Shown one piece after another: positions 1 through 11,627 of a DNA stretch of 64,000 nucleotides. Under the pieces are notes generated by a model. It was not told where the DNA came from and made no database searches. It saw only the letters and a program-made list of their open reading frames with translations. The translations under genes and the position numbers were made by a program. Location: assembly GCF_020379485.1 (NCBI RefSeq), contig NC_063436.1, positions 22,008,423 to 22,072,422 of the forward strand, read 5' to 3'. This DNA is from Brassica napus (Eukaryota > Streptophyta > Magnoliopsida > Brassicales > Brassicaceae). The first letter of the stretch is position 1; each line of letters opens with the position of its first letter.

Positions 1-28
1 TGCTCAAGTTTCTTCTTCATCTTTTCAG

Positions 29-2000
29 ATTGTAGTCCAGAAGGGAAGTAAGCGAGGAGTACACTTTAGGCGAGCAGGGCCTCGAGAAAGAGTATGTTTT
101 TTTGAACTTTTTGTAAAAAGAATTATTCTCGCAACTGAAAACTTTTTTTGTTCTCAGGTGTACTTCAGATCAGATGAAGTAAAAGCTTGCATAGTGACGT
201 GTGGGGGCTTGTGCCCTGGGATTAATACGGTTATTAGGGAGATTGTATGTGGATTAAACAGTATGTATGGAGTCAGTAATATTCTCGGCATTCAGGGAGG
301 ATATAAAGGCTTTTATTCTAAAAACACTATCACCTTGACGCCTAAAGTGGTTAATGATATTCATAAACGTGGTGGAACTTTTCTTCAAACCTCGAGAGGA
401 GGACATGATACAGCCAAGATTGTTGATAACATTCAAGATAGAGGAATAAATCAGGTAGCTAACATAAACTAATAACCCTTTTTTTTTTCTTTTTTTTAGG
501 GTATAGTGTTTGGACTAAGCCATAGCTTTCAGGTGTATATTATTGGAGGTGATGGGACTCAAAAGGGTGCAGAGAAGATATACCAGGTGATTTGATTTCA
601 TCATCACTTGTTAGTAGTTGTTGTGTATATGTAACATTAAGTAATTGAATTGTGAAGGAAGTGGAGAGGCGTGGGCTTCAGGTGGCGGTTTCTGGCATCC
701 CCAAGACAATTGATAATGATATTGCTGTAAGAACTCTTTCATCTTTGATCTCGTATGGAGTTTCTTATACATCTATCTTCTTCCTCATCCAATGTTTTAG
801 GTGATTGACAAATCCTTTGGGTTTGACACTGCTGTTGAGGAAGCTCAGAGAGCTATCAATGCTGCACATGTGGAAGTGGAGAGCGTGGAGAATGGAGTTG
901 GAATTGTTAAACTCATGGGCAGATACAGCGGTGAATGTTCCTGTGGTCTCTACTCTCTTTTTGTGAATCTGAAGGTTAAAACTTTTTTGGTACAAATTTT
1001 CTGCAGGTTTTATTGCAATGATTGCAACTTTAGCAAACCGTGATGTGGTAACAATAGACACTCTTATTTGATTGTTAAAAATTTGTCACAATTAAAGTTT
1101 CTTCTATATATAGTGGCGTTAGTAACAATGGAATGTGTGCAGGATTGTTGCCTGATTCCAGAGTCTCCGTTCTACCTTGAAGGAAAAGGTGGGCTGTTTG
1201 AGTTTGTAGAACAACGACTCAAAGAGAATAGCCACATGGTTATTGTGATAGCCGAAGGAGCTGGACAGGACTATGTTGCTCAAAGCATGCGCGCTTCTGA
1301 AACTAAAGATGCGTCAGGAAATAGACTCTTGCTTGATGTTGGTCTGTGGTTGACTCAACAGATTAAGGTTAGAAAATGGTTTCTAAGTTGTTGTTTTTTG
1401 TTTTTTTTTGAGAAACATTCGAGATGAGTTTTTTTTGTGAACACAACGTTGCAGGATCATTTTACAAATGTTCGGAAAATGACTATAAACATGAAGTACA
1501 TAGGTATATATATATATCTTCAGATTCGTTGTCTCTGTCTTGTTAATGATCTTCTGCACATTTTATTGACTCAATATACTTTGTAGATCCGACGTATATG
1601 ATAAGAGCAATACCGAGTAACGCATCAGACAATGTCTATTGCACTCTTCTTGCCCAAAGTGCAGTTCATGGAGCAATGGCTGGGTACTCTGGTTTCACCG
1701 TTGGACCAGTTAACAGCAGACATGCTTACATCCCTATTTCTGTAAGCTTTACACAATTTTTACTTAATCATGGAGGAGTCATATATATAATAATTCAATG
1801 ACTTTTGAGTGACATGTTGTGTATTTGTGCAGCGAGTGACAGAAGTGACCAATACGGTGAAGTTAACGGATAGGATGTGGGCTAGACTCCTTGCATCGAC
1901 AAATCAACCGAGTTTCTTGACTGGTGAAGGAGCGTTGAAGAATGTGATCGACATGGAAACTCAAGATAAGATTGATAACATGAAGATCTCTTCTATCTAG
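29..2000 (+). CDS. PFK4: ATP-dependent 6-phosphofructokinase, plastidic PFK4-like, 5'-partial
   Basis: Phosphorylates fructose 6-phosphate to fructose 1,6-bisphosphate in glycolysis. The start lies left of the window. Ten exons are visible: 29-91, 158-454, 533-586, 658-726, 801-930, 1007-1047, 1143-1367, 1455-1503, 1587-1741 and 1833-2000, all with GT-AG borders and an unbroken frame giving 416 residues to the stop. Visible PFK hallmarks are CGGLCPGIN (nucleotide loop), GGDGTQKGA, the catalytic PKTIDNDIA segment, [11 protein letters not shown], and the IAEGAGQD and [13 protein letters not shown] segments. The protein ends in KISSI. Plastidic location is inferred from identity with PFK4 (At5g61580), because the transit peptide is outside the window. 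The next gene is convergent (DEWAX on the minus strand), as in Arabidopsis. No lesion is seen. Confidence 0.93.
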
Positions 2001-2596
2001 CTAGAAACAGGCCACGTTATATATATTCATCAACTGTTGCTAGACCATATGCATAGAAGAGATATCTCTTTATCGACAACCATGGAGTATTTCATTGGTT
2101 ACAAGAACTCTTTGGTTATAGCTTATTCGCAATAATAATACTCAATTTAGATGTAAACACACAGATATTTTTAGTCTCTCTCTATCTCTCTGCTAGTTTA
2201 AAACTGCAACTTGTGCATCTCTCCTCCATCTTTTAGCTGTTGTGTGTGGTCCTTGCAATTCCTTGTCAGATTTGCAAATGAATGCTGACTTGTACCCAAC
2301 CATGAGACAACACTTGGGTACATTTTTTTTTAAATTCTGGTCCCTCTTGCACAACTTGGATATCTACTCAATTCTTTGATTCATACTCTCTGGACATCAC
2401 TACCAATTAATACCTCACACTGATCCTACAGCTCTTTAAGCCATGAAAGAACACACAAGTTCCATTGTCACATAGTACATACTTTGCAAAACACATTAAC
2501 TACACTAATCCAACATCTTCTTGGCTCTATACATAATACTTCACATGCTTATATAGATTTACCTATACTAATTAAACTTAAGCATCACTAGTCCCA
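2001..2596. other. Convergent intergenic spacer (3' UTRs of PFK4 and DEWAX)
   Basis: The two flanking genes point toward each other, so this 0.6 kb should hold both 3' untranslated regions. An AATAATAATA stretch near 2131-2140 could serve as a plant near-upstream polyadenylation element for PFK4. No further open frame or repeat stands out. Confidence 0.5.
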
Positions 2597-3202
2597 TTAG
2601 TTTGATGATGAATAATTGCTCATAGTTGTTCCTTGAGGCTCCGGTACATCGTTTCTTCTCCTCTTCCGGCAAGAATTGACCGGAGCATCATACTTTCCTG
2701 CGTCCAAAGGAAAGTTGAGCACAGCTTTTCTTCCCCTGAGCTTAAAAGCTTCATGGTCATAAGCTCTTGCAGCATCAATATCACTCTCAAAAGTGCCTAG
2801 CCAAATCCTTGATCCTTTCTTCGCCGGATCTCGAATCTCTGCTGCGAATTTTCCCCATGGCCTCCTTCTCACGCCTCTGTAATGCCTTGTCTCTTCAGCT
2901 CTCTTTGATCTTTTCCGGTTTGAGACAGTTTCAACCTCAGGTGATGTTGTAGTTGTAGTTGTTGTTGTTGTTGATGATGATGATTCTGCTTCCATTTGCA
3001 GAAACTCTTGGACATAGGAATCTGGATCAAGAGCCGGTGAACTAGGCTCCTGTTTAGGAACTTGGTTTAAGGGTTCTAGAGACCAGAGTCCTGAGAAAAA
3101 AGCAGCGTCATCAAAGACAAAATCTTCCATGAAACCATCAGGGATCATCAAGTCTTCAAAGAGATGCTTCTCCAAATCAGAGCTTTCCTCAATAGTTGCC
3201 AT
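2597..3202 (-). CDS. DEWAX: AP2/ERF transcription factor DEWAX-like (ERF107), group IX
   Basis: Intronless gene for a 201-residue nuclear transcription factor. One AP2/ERF domain spans about residues 107-166 (starts [19 protein letters not shown], contains WLGTFES, ends LNFPLD), with the Ala and Asp positions typical of ERF-type, GCC-box-binding proteins. The N-terminus is acidic (residues 8-38 rich in D, E and F), as in group IX activation regions. A run of nine threonines at about residues 78-86 comes from a trinucleotide microsatellite. A basic RKRSKR segment (about 96-101) and RKRRR (about 169-173) could be nuclear localisation signals. Arabidopsis DEWAX (At5g61590) is a dark-induced repressor of cuticular wax genes and has the same length; that role is known for the family, not shown here. 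It sits in tandem with ERF104, also minus. Confidence 0.93.
   Translation of the reverse strand: MATIEESSDLEKHLFEDLMIPDGFMEDFVFDDAAFFSGLWSLEPLNQVPKQEPSSPALDPDSYVQEFLQMEAESSSSTTTTTTTTTSPEVETVSNRKRSKRAEETRHYRGVRRRPWGKFAAEIRDPAKKGSRIWLGTFESDIDAARAYDHEAFKLRGRKAVLNFPLDAGKYDAPVNSCRKRRRNDVPEPQGTTMSNYSSSN
2946..2984. repeat. Coding trinucleotide microsatellite (poly-Thr / poly-Ser tract)
   Basis: On the plus strand GTT/GTA triplets followed by GAT triplets; on the minus strand these encode the nine-threonine run and the adjacent serines of the DEWAX-like protein. A likely length-polymorphic site between cultivars. Confidence 0.8.
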
Positions 3203-3290
3203 ATTTTATTTTCTTATGCTGGCAGACAAAACAGAAGAAGAAAAGTCTTGCAAGTGATGTTTTGAATTAAAGTTCTGATCTATCTTCTGT

Positions 3291-3300
3291 GTTTATAAAG
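3291..3300 (-). promoter_or_regulatory. Candidate TATA box of the DEWAX-like gene
   Basis: The minus strand reads CTTTATAAAC about 90 bp upstream of the ATG, a normal distance for a plant TATA box plus short leader. No experimental support. Confidence 0.4.
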
Positions 3301-3644
3301 ACAGAAGAAAATAAAAAATCATAAACATGTGTTTGACAAACATGGGTGTGAGGTGTCACATGTCTCTCTTGTTTACTATGTGATCCCCCAGTCTTATCCA
3401 TTAACCATTTATGGAGACAAGTTAAAAGATCTTTTGTCAAGTTGATCAAATTGCTTTTCTTGTAGGGTTGTCTTTGCTAGCTACTTGCTAGTATATGATT
3501 TGAAGCAACTTGATGTTTCCTTCTTTCTACTTAACTTTGCAGGGCTCCACTTATATAACCAAACCCTACTACCCTCTTGCTCAGTTGCTTGAAAAATTAT
3601 ACTCCTAACCTAGTAATAATATTTATTTTTCTTATAAATATAAT

Positions 3645-3978
3645 AATGGATAATTCTCGAACATTTTTATGTTTTTGTCACAAAAATAGACCTCAAAAAC
3701 TAAAATGATCAAAATAACATTTTTTATTTTGAATTTTTTTTTTCTTAAAAAAAATTTGAAATCCTATCCCAAAACTCCACTCTTCAACTCTAAACTCTAA
3801 ACCCTAAACTCCACTCCTTAACTCTAAACATTAATGTCTATATTAATTAACCATAGGAGTATAAGTGTATATTTACTTCTTTTGATAAAACATTTAAGTC
3901 TATTTTGGTCATTTTTATTTTTAAGGTTTATATTTGTGACAAAAAAAATATTAGGTCTATCCTAGATAATTTTCTATA
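3645..3978. mobile_element. Small non-autonomous inverted-repeat element (MITE-like)
   Basis: The left end (ATAATTCTCGAACATTTTTA..., then TTTTTGTCACAAA) is roughly the reverse complement of the right end (TTTGTGACAAAAAAAATATT... GATAATTTTC). The middle carries repeated AACTCTAAACCCTAAACTCC-type motifs. A diverged relative with the same layout lies at 38430-38725. No coding capacity. It sits in the spacer between the two ERF genes. The superfamily cannot be assigned because the terminal repeats are degenerate. Confidence 0.55.
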
Positions 3979-4461
3979 ATAATCAACTTTCTTAATTATA
4001 TAATAATATATGTAAGATAATGTTGATTACACACTTTTATGGATGCTTTGTAGATAATCTTAGACGGCAATATCCATTGATTAGTGTAGTTCTACTATTG
4101 AAATTCTTAACTTTCATAAACTACTTCTTGTGTTTTTTTACATTATTTTAGTTATTTTTCTTCTTTCTATTATATACTCTATTGACTATTTAGCAGATGG
4201 GGAGTAATATAGATGACTTAATACTTATGACCAAGAATATTTTTATTACAGTCAACGAATTTATAAGAAATGAAAAATACAAAGTATCATTTAAATTTTC
4301 AACATCCATAATTTTCCTATTAAAAATTAATAAATAAAATGATTGGTACTAAACTATTAATATGATATTTGTACACTAGTGCTATACTTATATACTATAG
4401 AAATAAAGAAATTTTGAGTGACGTAAGTGAAAACGTCATCAACCGTTGACAAGTCCGAAGT

Positions 4462-5226
4462 TCAAGTAACGGAGATAACGGAGAAGTTGGGAGACGTCGG
4501 AGATAACGGAGGAACACTGAAAATCCCGTCTCCTGCTCCCACATCCCAAAACCCCATCCAACTTGACGGCGTTAAAGGTACTGCTTCAACCTCAGCCTCC
4601 GTTGTCTCCGTGGTATCACTCTCTTCTTCCTCAACTTTAACCCTAACAGCTACCGCCTTCTCATCCTCCTCCACCGCCGGAGAACTCTTAACCCTCTTAC
4701 GTTTCCCATTAACCCCTTCCTCAAGAAAACTTTCTGACGTAGCCCTAACATCTAGAGGGAAATTCAAGATTGCTTTTCGTCCACGCAACTGAAACGCCGC
4801 TTGGTCGTAAGCTCTTGCAGCTTCCACGGCCCTGTCGTAAGTTCCTAGCCATATCCTAGAGCCTTTCTTGTTCGGATCCCTAATCTCTGCCGCATATTTT
4901 CCCCATGGCCTCCTCCTAACTCCCCTGTAGTGTCTCTCCTCTTCCTCTTCTCCTGTCTTCTTCACCGTACCAGAGACTGTTCTTGAAACGGATAGGTTCG
5001 GTAAGGGCGGTTTACGTCGGTTAAGAGTAGAGTTTGGTTTATGGGTCTGGTTGTTGATGGTTCTTGGGCTTGTCTCTAAGTGATAGTCGTGAACTTGGCT
5101 GGTAAAGAGAGATGGGCCAGTTTCATGAAGAGTGAAACTGGAAGGTTTGGTTTCTGTGGAAGCAAAATCTGTGAGAAGGTGTTGGCTTATGAATTCGATG
5201 GCTAAAGATTCTTGTTTAGTTGTCAT
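4462..5226 (-). CDS. ERF104: AP2/ERF transcription factor ERF104-like, group IX
   Basis: Intronless, 254 residues. The AP2/ERF domain spans about residues 99-158 ([39 protein letters not shown], ending NFPLDV). A basic GKRKRVK segment follows (about 174-180), then an acidic region. The C-terminus carries [10 protein letters not shown] and the proline-directed [11 protein letters not shown] stretch. In Arabidopsis, ERF104 (At5g61600) is a substrate of MAP kinase MPK6 and a target of ethylene and flagellin signalling; the SP/TSP sites here fit that role, which is inference for this copy. The start is chosen at the MTTKQES methionine, as in Arabidopsis. Upstream spacing places a candidate TATA about 95 bp away. 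Confidence 0.93.
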   Translation of the reverse strand: MTTKQESLAIEFISQHLLTDFASTETKPSSFTLHETGPSLFTSQVHDYHLETSPRTINNQTHKPNSTLNRRKPPLPNLSVSRTVSGTVKKTGEEEEERHYRGVRRRPWGKYAAEIRDPNKKGSRIWLGTYDRAVEAARAYDQAAFQLRGRKAILNFPLDVRATSESFLEEGVNGKRKRVKSSPAVEEDEKAVAVRVKVEEEESDTTETTEAEVEAVPLTPSSWMGFWDVGAGDGIFSVPPLSPTSPNFSVISVT

Positions 5227-5314
5227 CTTCAGTACTCCTTATTAACTTACTTGAACCTCTTGATCTTTGTGTATGTGTGGAATTGAAGTGTGAAGAAGAG
5301 TGACGAGGAATATG

Positions 5315-5325
5315 GTAATATATAG
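5315..5325 (-). promoter_or_regulatory. Candidate TATA box of the ERF104-like gene
   Basis: The minus strand reads CTATATATTA about 95 bp upstream of the ERF104-like ATG, and a purine/pyrimidine-biased leader follows. Position and sequence are typical; nothing else tests it. Confidence 0.45.
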
Positions 5326-5910
5326 TGGTGGGAGCTTTAGAAAGTAAGAGAGGGTTCGAGGGAGTTTCGTGGATCGGACCGAGAACGATCATACTACCTT
5401 GTGTTTGTTTGGAATTGTAGTGGACTTCTGACTTGTTTCTTTATCTATTAGATTTCGTCGTTTTGTTCTTTTCTGTTTTTCCTTCTTGTCTTTTTCCCTC
5501 AACATGGACTTTTTGTCATTTAATAGTACTAATCAAGTTATCATGATGACTTCTTTTAGACTTTTAAATATACAGAGTTTCAGGTTTTTGGTTTATTCGC
5601 AGGAGTTTTGAGATTTTAGGTGAAGTTTTTTTTTTATGGATATTTATAACATAACTGTAAGAAGTTTGATGTATTGTGATTTGGTCTCACTGACTGAAAA
5701 ATCATCCGTTTGATCCGGCTTTGGTTCTGTATTTGCTTCTACCCGATCCATATTTATGTTATTATTTTATAACAAAATTTAATATCTTTAAAATAAATAG
5801 AAGACAGCAAGATCAAAGCTAGAAAGGAAAGAACATTGCATATAAAAGGAAAAGAATTGCATGCCGGAGTCTGTCAAAGGTATATTACTACAAATATCAT
5901 TGTAATTTTT

Positions 5911-6116
5911 CTCAGAGCATCTCTAATGAAAATTTCATTTTTTTTCTTCAAAATAGAATCGAATAGAATATGAGTAAAATGCTTCAATCTAACTCTATAT
6001 CTCATTTTATGGAGTAATCTCATTATAAAGTGAGATATAGAGTTGAATTGGAGCATTGTCTACTTCATACTCTATTTTAGAGTAAAAAAATGGAATGAGA
6101 ATGAAGATACCCTTAT
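5911..6116. mobile_element. Fold-back MITE of the GAGCATCTCTAATG type
   Basis: A near-perfect hairpin: arm 5978-6009 pairs with arm 6026-6057 (each reads about AATGCTTCAATCTAACTCTA from the outside, with three or four mismatches over 32 bp), separated by a 16 bp loop. The outer sequence GAGCATCTCTAATG is shared by many crucifer MITEs. No coding potential. Transcription through it would give a hairpin RNA. Confidence 0.65.
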
Positions 6117-7291
6117 AAAACGTTTCTATTATTCCTATCATTTGTAATTAACTATAATTTTTTTTTTGTTTAAGGTTCATGCAAGACAATTATAAATGTA
6201 CAAATTTTATGTATTTATCTGTTTAAATAAAAACATTACAAATATACTAATTTTGATCAATAAAAATTATTTATTAATTATATATCTCAAGCAATATTAA
6301 ATTTTATTTAAAATACTAATAAAATTATTTATTTCACAACAAAAATCTTTTCTTAAACATCAAATAAATTAAAATAAAAAGAGTATCAACATATTGAATT
6401 GAATGTTGAATTGTTGCAGCAAAATCTGGAAACTAAAATACCATGTTTTTGGTGTTCCACCACATATGGTTGCAGCAAAATCTGGAAACTAAAATACTAA
6501 TGGAATGCTTTCTCAAAAAAAGAAAAGTTACCATTGGAATATAAACATATTGAACGTTGAATTTGTTTCATCCGAGAAATGAATGGTTGAATTTTCTGAC
6601 CATTATGACTAAAGGCGCGACCACTCGTCAAAGCCAACGGCCACGGCTAGAATATTAATTATTTCGTTGGCTCCACGAAGGTGTCTCACTTCAACTTGCC
6701 AAGATTAACATTTTATTTATTTGTAACCAGTAAAAGATTTATGACTGAAATAATATTCTCTCTGTTTCATAAAAAGTATAATATGAACATATTTCATGCA
6801 AATTAAAAAAAAAACACTGATATATCCTTATTTATTATATAATTATTTAATAAAATAATTGAACTAAACATTTATTGGTTATTTAAAAGAGTAATAAAGA
6901 GATTTAATGTAAAAAATTACATTAGAAATGTAAATGATATTTTCTTGAAACAAAATAAAAAATCTAAAATGAAATTCTTTATGAAATAGAAGAGTATCAA
7001 ATAGTGTTATCTTGACATTTTTTTTACAAAAAAATGTCATTTTACAGTATTCAGTATAATTCATATTTAACTTAAATTTGATATTAACTAAATATGTTGA
7101 TAGTAATAAAAACATAAATACATTTCAATTTTTTTTAAAAAAAATTATATGAAAATTGTTTAGCTGACACTCTTTGAGAAACTAAAACAATGCCAAATAG
7201 TACCAAAAGTTTTAAAATTGGCAGATTCAGTATGAATTTTCAGGCCCAAAATATTAGGATTGATTGAATGCAGTCGGAGAAGAGATGCCAA
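6117..7291. other. AT-rich intergenic DNA with degenerate repeats
   Basis: No gene seen. Short stretches look repeat-derived: CTCTCTGTTTCATAAAAAGT near 6760 resembles the ends of a common crucifer MITE, and partly matching inverted motifs occur near 6975 and 7170. A GCAGCAAAATCTGGAAACTA motif occurs twice (near 6415 and 6472). These are too diverged to assign. Confidence 0.45.
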
Positions 7292-9105
7292 TCCCTTACT
7301 TATTAATAGGGAAGCATTTTGAAAAAATAACCTTTATTTTATATTTTATTTACTGAGATGCCATTATGCTGAGGTGGCAAACCCACATACTTCCTCAGCC
7401 TAACTAATCAAATGACCTTTGATTACTAGAATTATTATCAAGACTGCCATTATATATTGCAGTCGATATTAATCATACAACAAAGTTTAAAAATAAAAGG
7501 GATAAGAATACAAACTAAATAATAAAGAAAAACAGAAAAGTAATATCATTTGTTTTCTTTCATACGAAATCTGGGTTTTCTACCTGAGAAATCTTACAGC
7601 TATTGGTTTTCTTTCATACGAAATCTGGGTTTTCTCTTTGAGAAATCTTACAGCTGCTTCTACACAATTAGAGACCATCTCCGGCTACAAAGAAGAGATC
7701 AGAAGGGCTTCCGCAGACGCAGAGCTCGACGTCCACCGTACGGCAAAGAATTAGTCTCAATTAAGCAACCCTTGCGTCAGACAATATGGTATGAGAGCAA
7801 CACCTAGAGATATCCCGTTTATAGCTGTGAAATCGACTACTAAGTCTCCGTTGTTTTATAAGTCGAACGCCGTAGAAGATGACGGAGAACGAACTCAACC
7901 CTCAAAACAGCACAAGCTACGGAGGAACCGAATACAAAGGAGAGATTTTTTGATGTGGGTTTAGATATAGAGATCTTTTTCTGGTTTGGGGTATTTGCTG
8001 ATAGTATGTTTCGGGAGATTGAATGGCTTTCAGTTGATAGAAGATGAGTGGACCACAGAAGAAAGACTTCATGTGTTTGAACATTTTCATATAACTTTTT
8101 TTTAGTGAATATAAATTGTTTATTAGGTGAACTTTCGTGTGATTCAGACCACAAGTGTTAAGGTATTTTCGTTGTGAGTTTATTTATGAACTGAATTGAT
8201 ATATTTTTCAAAAAAACACTTTGTCTAATTAGTTATTAAGGTAACAAAATAATTGAGAAAAATGATATGGTTATAATAAAAATAAATATATTTTCTTAAT
8301 ATATATGAAAACATGAAACAAAATCTGTTAGTGTAAAATAAAAAAGTATACAATTATAAATTAGCTATTAGTCGTTGTAATTAAATTTAAAATCGATTTA
8401 ATGTAAAAACACTAAATCTTTCATCAATCATGTAACTATTTTTTACACCAAAAAAATAATTTGACCAACTCAAAAATATCAGTTTAAGGAAATGTTTTAT
8501 CATTCAATGTATAATTTATATGTAATCATATAACACGGAAAATATAAAAATTATGATTAATTCTAAGCCATGAGCTCTGATGAATATCAATTATGTGAAC
8601 ATTGAAAGCTTCACTCTATGCTTTTTGTAACCTTTAAGAAAGTTAAAAAAAATACTATCAGTAATATGTCATAAAATTTGTTTTATTGGTTGTTTTATTC
8701 TGATCTAGCTTCAAGTTTGAGTAATAAAATAATTCTTCGTCAAAAAAAAGTCATAGAACATTTAAACAAAAAAAGTCAATAAACATTTTTTATTTTGTTT
8801 GAACATATGAAGATGCTGTTATTTTATGTTATCTTTATAGAAATTATATTTAAATTTCATTTGGTTTGGACTAATTAGTTTTAGAAAGTATTAGGCTAAT
8901 AAACATGTTTCCAATTATAGTCTCAATAGCCCATCAAAAATGGCGATTCCATCAAAGTTTTCAAATAATTTTGTCCATATCAATGATAAATCCAAAACGG
9001 ATGTATACGAAAATCTGAAATCTACCTGATTTCTTTTAGTGTTATTTACTATAAACTTTTTATTGTGCATTAATTTAACATTTTACATACGTATATCAAA
9101 CTAAA
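7292..9105 (+). mobile_element. Helitron-like 5' segment with possible captured sequence
   Basis: Begins after an A with TCCCTTACTTATTAATAGGG, which resembles Helitron 5' ends of crucifers, followed by a GATGCCATTATGCTGAGGTGG-type motif common just inside such ends. No separate 3' hairpin plus CTAG was found before the next Helitron starts at 9106, so this may be a truncated Helitron, or the true left end of a compound element running to 9678. It contains a 54 bp tandem duplication (7552-7659) and a GC-richer patch at 7660-7920 that may be captured exon sequence, whose product I do not recognise. Confidence 0.45.
7552..7659 (+). repeat. 54-bp tandem duplication
   Basis: Two adjacent copies of a 54 bp unit starting GTTTTCTTTCATACGAAATC; they differ mainly near TACCTGAG versus CTTTGAG. 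Being a multiple of three, they give an 18-residue repeat in one open frame, but there is no other sign that this is coding. Confidence 0.7.
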
Positions 9106-9678
9106 TCTCTTATATATTAATTGAAGAGCATTACAAAAAAAATTTGTAGCCAATTGTCATCACTTGGATGATTCTTATAATTTTTTTTAAGTTGGTTCAT
9201 CTAAACATATATTATACATTTTATTAAATTAAATATAACATTGATTAGTAGTATACAAAAAAATATTCTCATTTTTTTCCTTAAATAAAAACTACAGAAT
9301 TACCTAATATGATTAACATATTATGTCAATGAATGATTTCGAATAATAAAAATCTGCTAACAATTTTTGTATCATTCACGTTTTTGATTAGTTTTATATT
9401 TCTAAAAGAAACTAAACAATCACATGAAAATAAACAATCACTTTAATCATATATCACTAAAACAATATTGTAAATAAACAAAAATGATTATTTTGATTTA
9501 TGTGATTACTCCAGTTTAATTATATACATAGTAGTTATTCGCTTCTCAATTATTCAATATACTTATTATTTCATAATACATGATGAACACAAAATAAATA
9601 ATAATATGCAAAAATAATTTCTATATATAATATTCGGTACACGTCTTCATCCCGCGCAAGGCGCGGATCTTTATCTAG
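9106..9678 (+). mobile_element. Non-autonomous Helitron, 573 bp
   Basis: The host A is followed by TCTCTTATATATTAATTG; the 3' end has the GC-rich hairpin CCGCGCAAGGCGCGG (9652-9666), then ATCTTTATCTAG and host T. This matches A|TC...CTAG|T. It has no Rep/helicase, so it is non-autonomous. Its interior is similar to the degraded element at 27173-28190, so the two are one family. It ends about 300 bp upstream of the oleosin ATG. Confidence 0.8.
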
Positions 9679-9820
9679 TTGATGCATATGTTGCATGACT
9701 ACTCACATAAATAACTATAACAACCGATTCTAAGTTTAAAATATAGTTGATTTAACAAAAATAATCACATAGATTAATATTCTGCTTTTTAGTTTTAAAC
9801 GAAAGAAGAAAAAACGAATT

Positions 9821-9967
9821 GACGTGTCGTAGAGGAACTTCATTCGCAAATGTCTCAATTGCATGCATGAAAATATCGTCTTCAGACACTTGTCGTACAC
9901 GTACGTAGACCTTATACTTTTCTCCTCCAAAGCTGGACCCCTACTCTTTACTCAGAATCGTATAAAA
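9821..9967 (+). promoter_or_regulatory. Oleosin promoter: ABRE-like, RY and TATA motifs
   Basis: An ABRE-like GACGTGTC is at 9821-9828, a perfect RY box CATGCATG at 9862-9869, an ACACGTACGT motif near 9897, and a TATA-like CGTATAAAAA near 9959. RY and ABRE elements together are the classic binding context for ABI3, FUS3, LEC2 and bZIP factors in seed storage and oil-body gene promoters. Motifs are seen directly; seed expression is inference. Confidence 0.55.
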
Positions 9968-9980
9968 ATTCTATTACTAA

Positions 9981-11151
9981 ATGCATTTCTTTTTCACAAA
10001 AGATATACCGCTAGCTAATGCTGCTGGTATATCCGCCGTGCCTCTGATGATTCTCACCGGTTTAGCACTTGCCGGTACGGCCGTGGTGTTAATGGTTATG
10101 ACGCCGGTTTTTTTAGTTCTTAGCCCGATTCTCGTAACGGCGGTTATCACTTCGAGTTTCTTGGTGACGGGGTTCTTAGCTTCTGGTAGGCTTGGAGCAT
10201 CGGCGATCGCCCTCTTCGTCTGGCTCTACAAAGAATTAATTAAGTAATCAAAATTTTTATCGTGAAATATTAACTAAGTAGCTATCTTCTTAATTATTAA
10301 TTTGAAACATTTTGCGGTTCGAGTTCTGTACATATGTTAAAAATATATAGGGATTTTTATTATATACATGCATTTATACGTCTGTTTCGTGTGTAGATTC
10401 ATTGATTCATGGCATGTTTGGTTAGGCTGGTACATTACGTACAGACGACGAATAACAAACATATGTATTGATATGGCATCATATAAATTCTCTTTTTTTA
10501 AGCATCATATAAATTCTTGTACGTAGATTTTGATTTCTAAATATTTAAATAGATAATTAATAAAATAGGTAGAAGTAAACTATTTTTTCTTAGAAACAAC
10601 AACATTCATTATATTTTCGTTTGTTATAGACTTCGCTTTGTTGTAGTAACATTGTAACAAATAACAAATAATGGTTTAACAAACAAATAATGGTTTTAGT
10701 TACCCCATAGGATTTGCTTTGTTTAACATTAATATGATTTTGTAGAACGTATGCCGCTCATGATATGCAGTCAGTCTTATGTGACCCCGTTCGTAAGTAG
10801 ATTACCATATATTTGAAGTTTGTAATTAAAACTTGTGTGTATGTGTGAGATGCTTATAGGAAAGAAGAGTACTCTAGATCTATTATGCATGCGCGAGTTC
10901 GACCTAACGAGGATAATATTGCGAAGCTCTCGAGAGGAGATAAACCTCCGGAGGAAGAAAGGCTGCCGGAAATAAATAAGACGGCGGATGAAATTAATTC
11001 GACTGGAAGAGACAAGGCCGAGGAATACAAGCCGTCAGAGATACACAAATTGTCGCAGAGAGATCATAATCCAGCGGAGGAAGATAAATCACTGGGAGTC
11101 AAGCATGCGGAAGAAGGGCCATTAATCTCCGAGATATCAAAGGTACTATAA
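9981..11151 (+). CDS. Oleosin family protein (At5g61610-like)
   Basis: Exon 1 is 9981-10243 and exon 2 starts at 10860 after a GT-AG intron; the frames join (…WLYKELIK + KEEYSRSI…). About 184 residues if exon 2 reads to the stop at 11149-11151. The N-terminal part is a long hydrophobic hairpin (about residues 13-80) with a proline knot reading TPVFLVLSPILVT, so the third proline of the usual PX5SPX3P is Thr. Oleosins coat oil bodies, with the hairpin in the triacylglycerol core. The hydrophilic tail is charged (repeated EE, KP and AEE motifs). Alternatively AAG at 11142 is a donor and a third exon from 11241 stays open to 11450. No lesion is certain. Confidence 0.75.
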
Positions 11152-11627
11152 CAATGATGTTTATTTATTTTTCTTTCACATTTACGCGTAACGTCAATTC
11201 AGTGCTAATTTCATTTGGTGTATAAATTAATGGTACGTAGATTTTACTGGTGGAGCAAAATTCAATTGGCTCCAAGCGCAGCGGTCCAGGTACTTTCAAA
11301 AGATCTCATGAACTTGGATTTGCCATGGATCCTGGTAAGGTACAATCTATTTTTATGAAAGAATACCAAAAAGTCCCTCGTGTCGGAGCTTTTGCATATA
11401 AATATTTTACATCGCGCGACAAGAAATACATAAACCATTTTCATATATGACATTGACATCTATCAAAAACAAATATATGCAGCATCTTTACGAGTAATAA
11501 CATTATAATACCCACAATGATGCTGAATCATCATATTAGACATACAACTTGTTCTATATAAGCCAACATTACTTGCTTTTTTGGGTGTACGTATTTATAT
11601 CAACTATACGAATGCATCTACTTTAGG

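Noticed and set aside
4427..4792. 121-residue plus-strand frame
   Set aside because: Exact antisense of the ERF104-like C-terminal half; the minus-strand AP2 domain explains the open frame.
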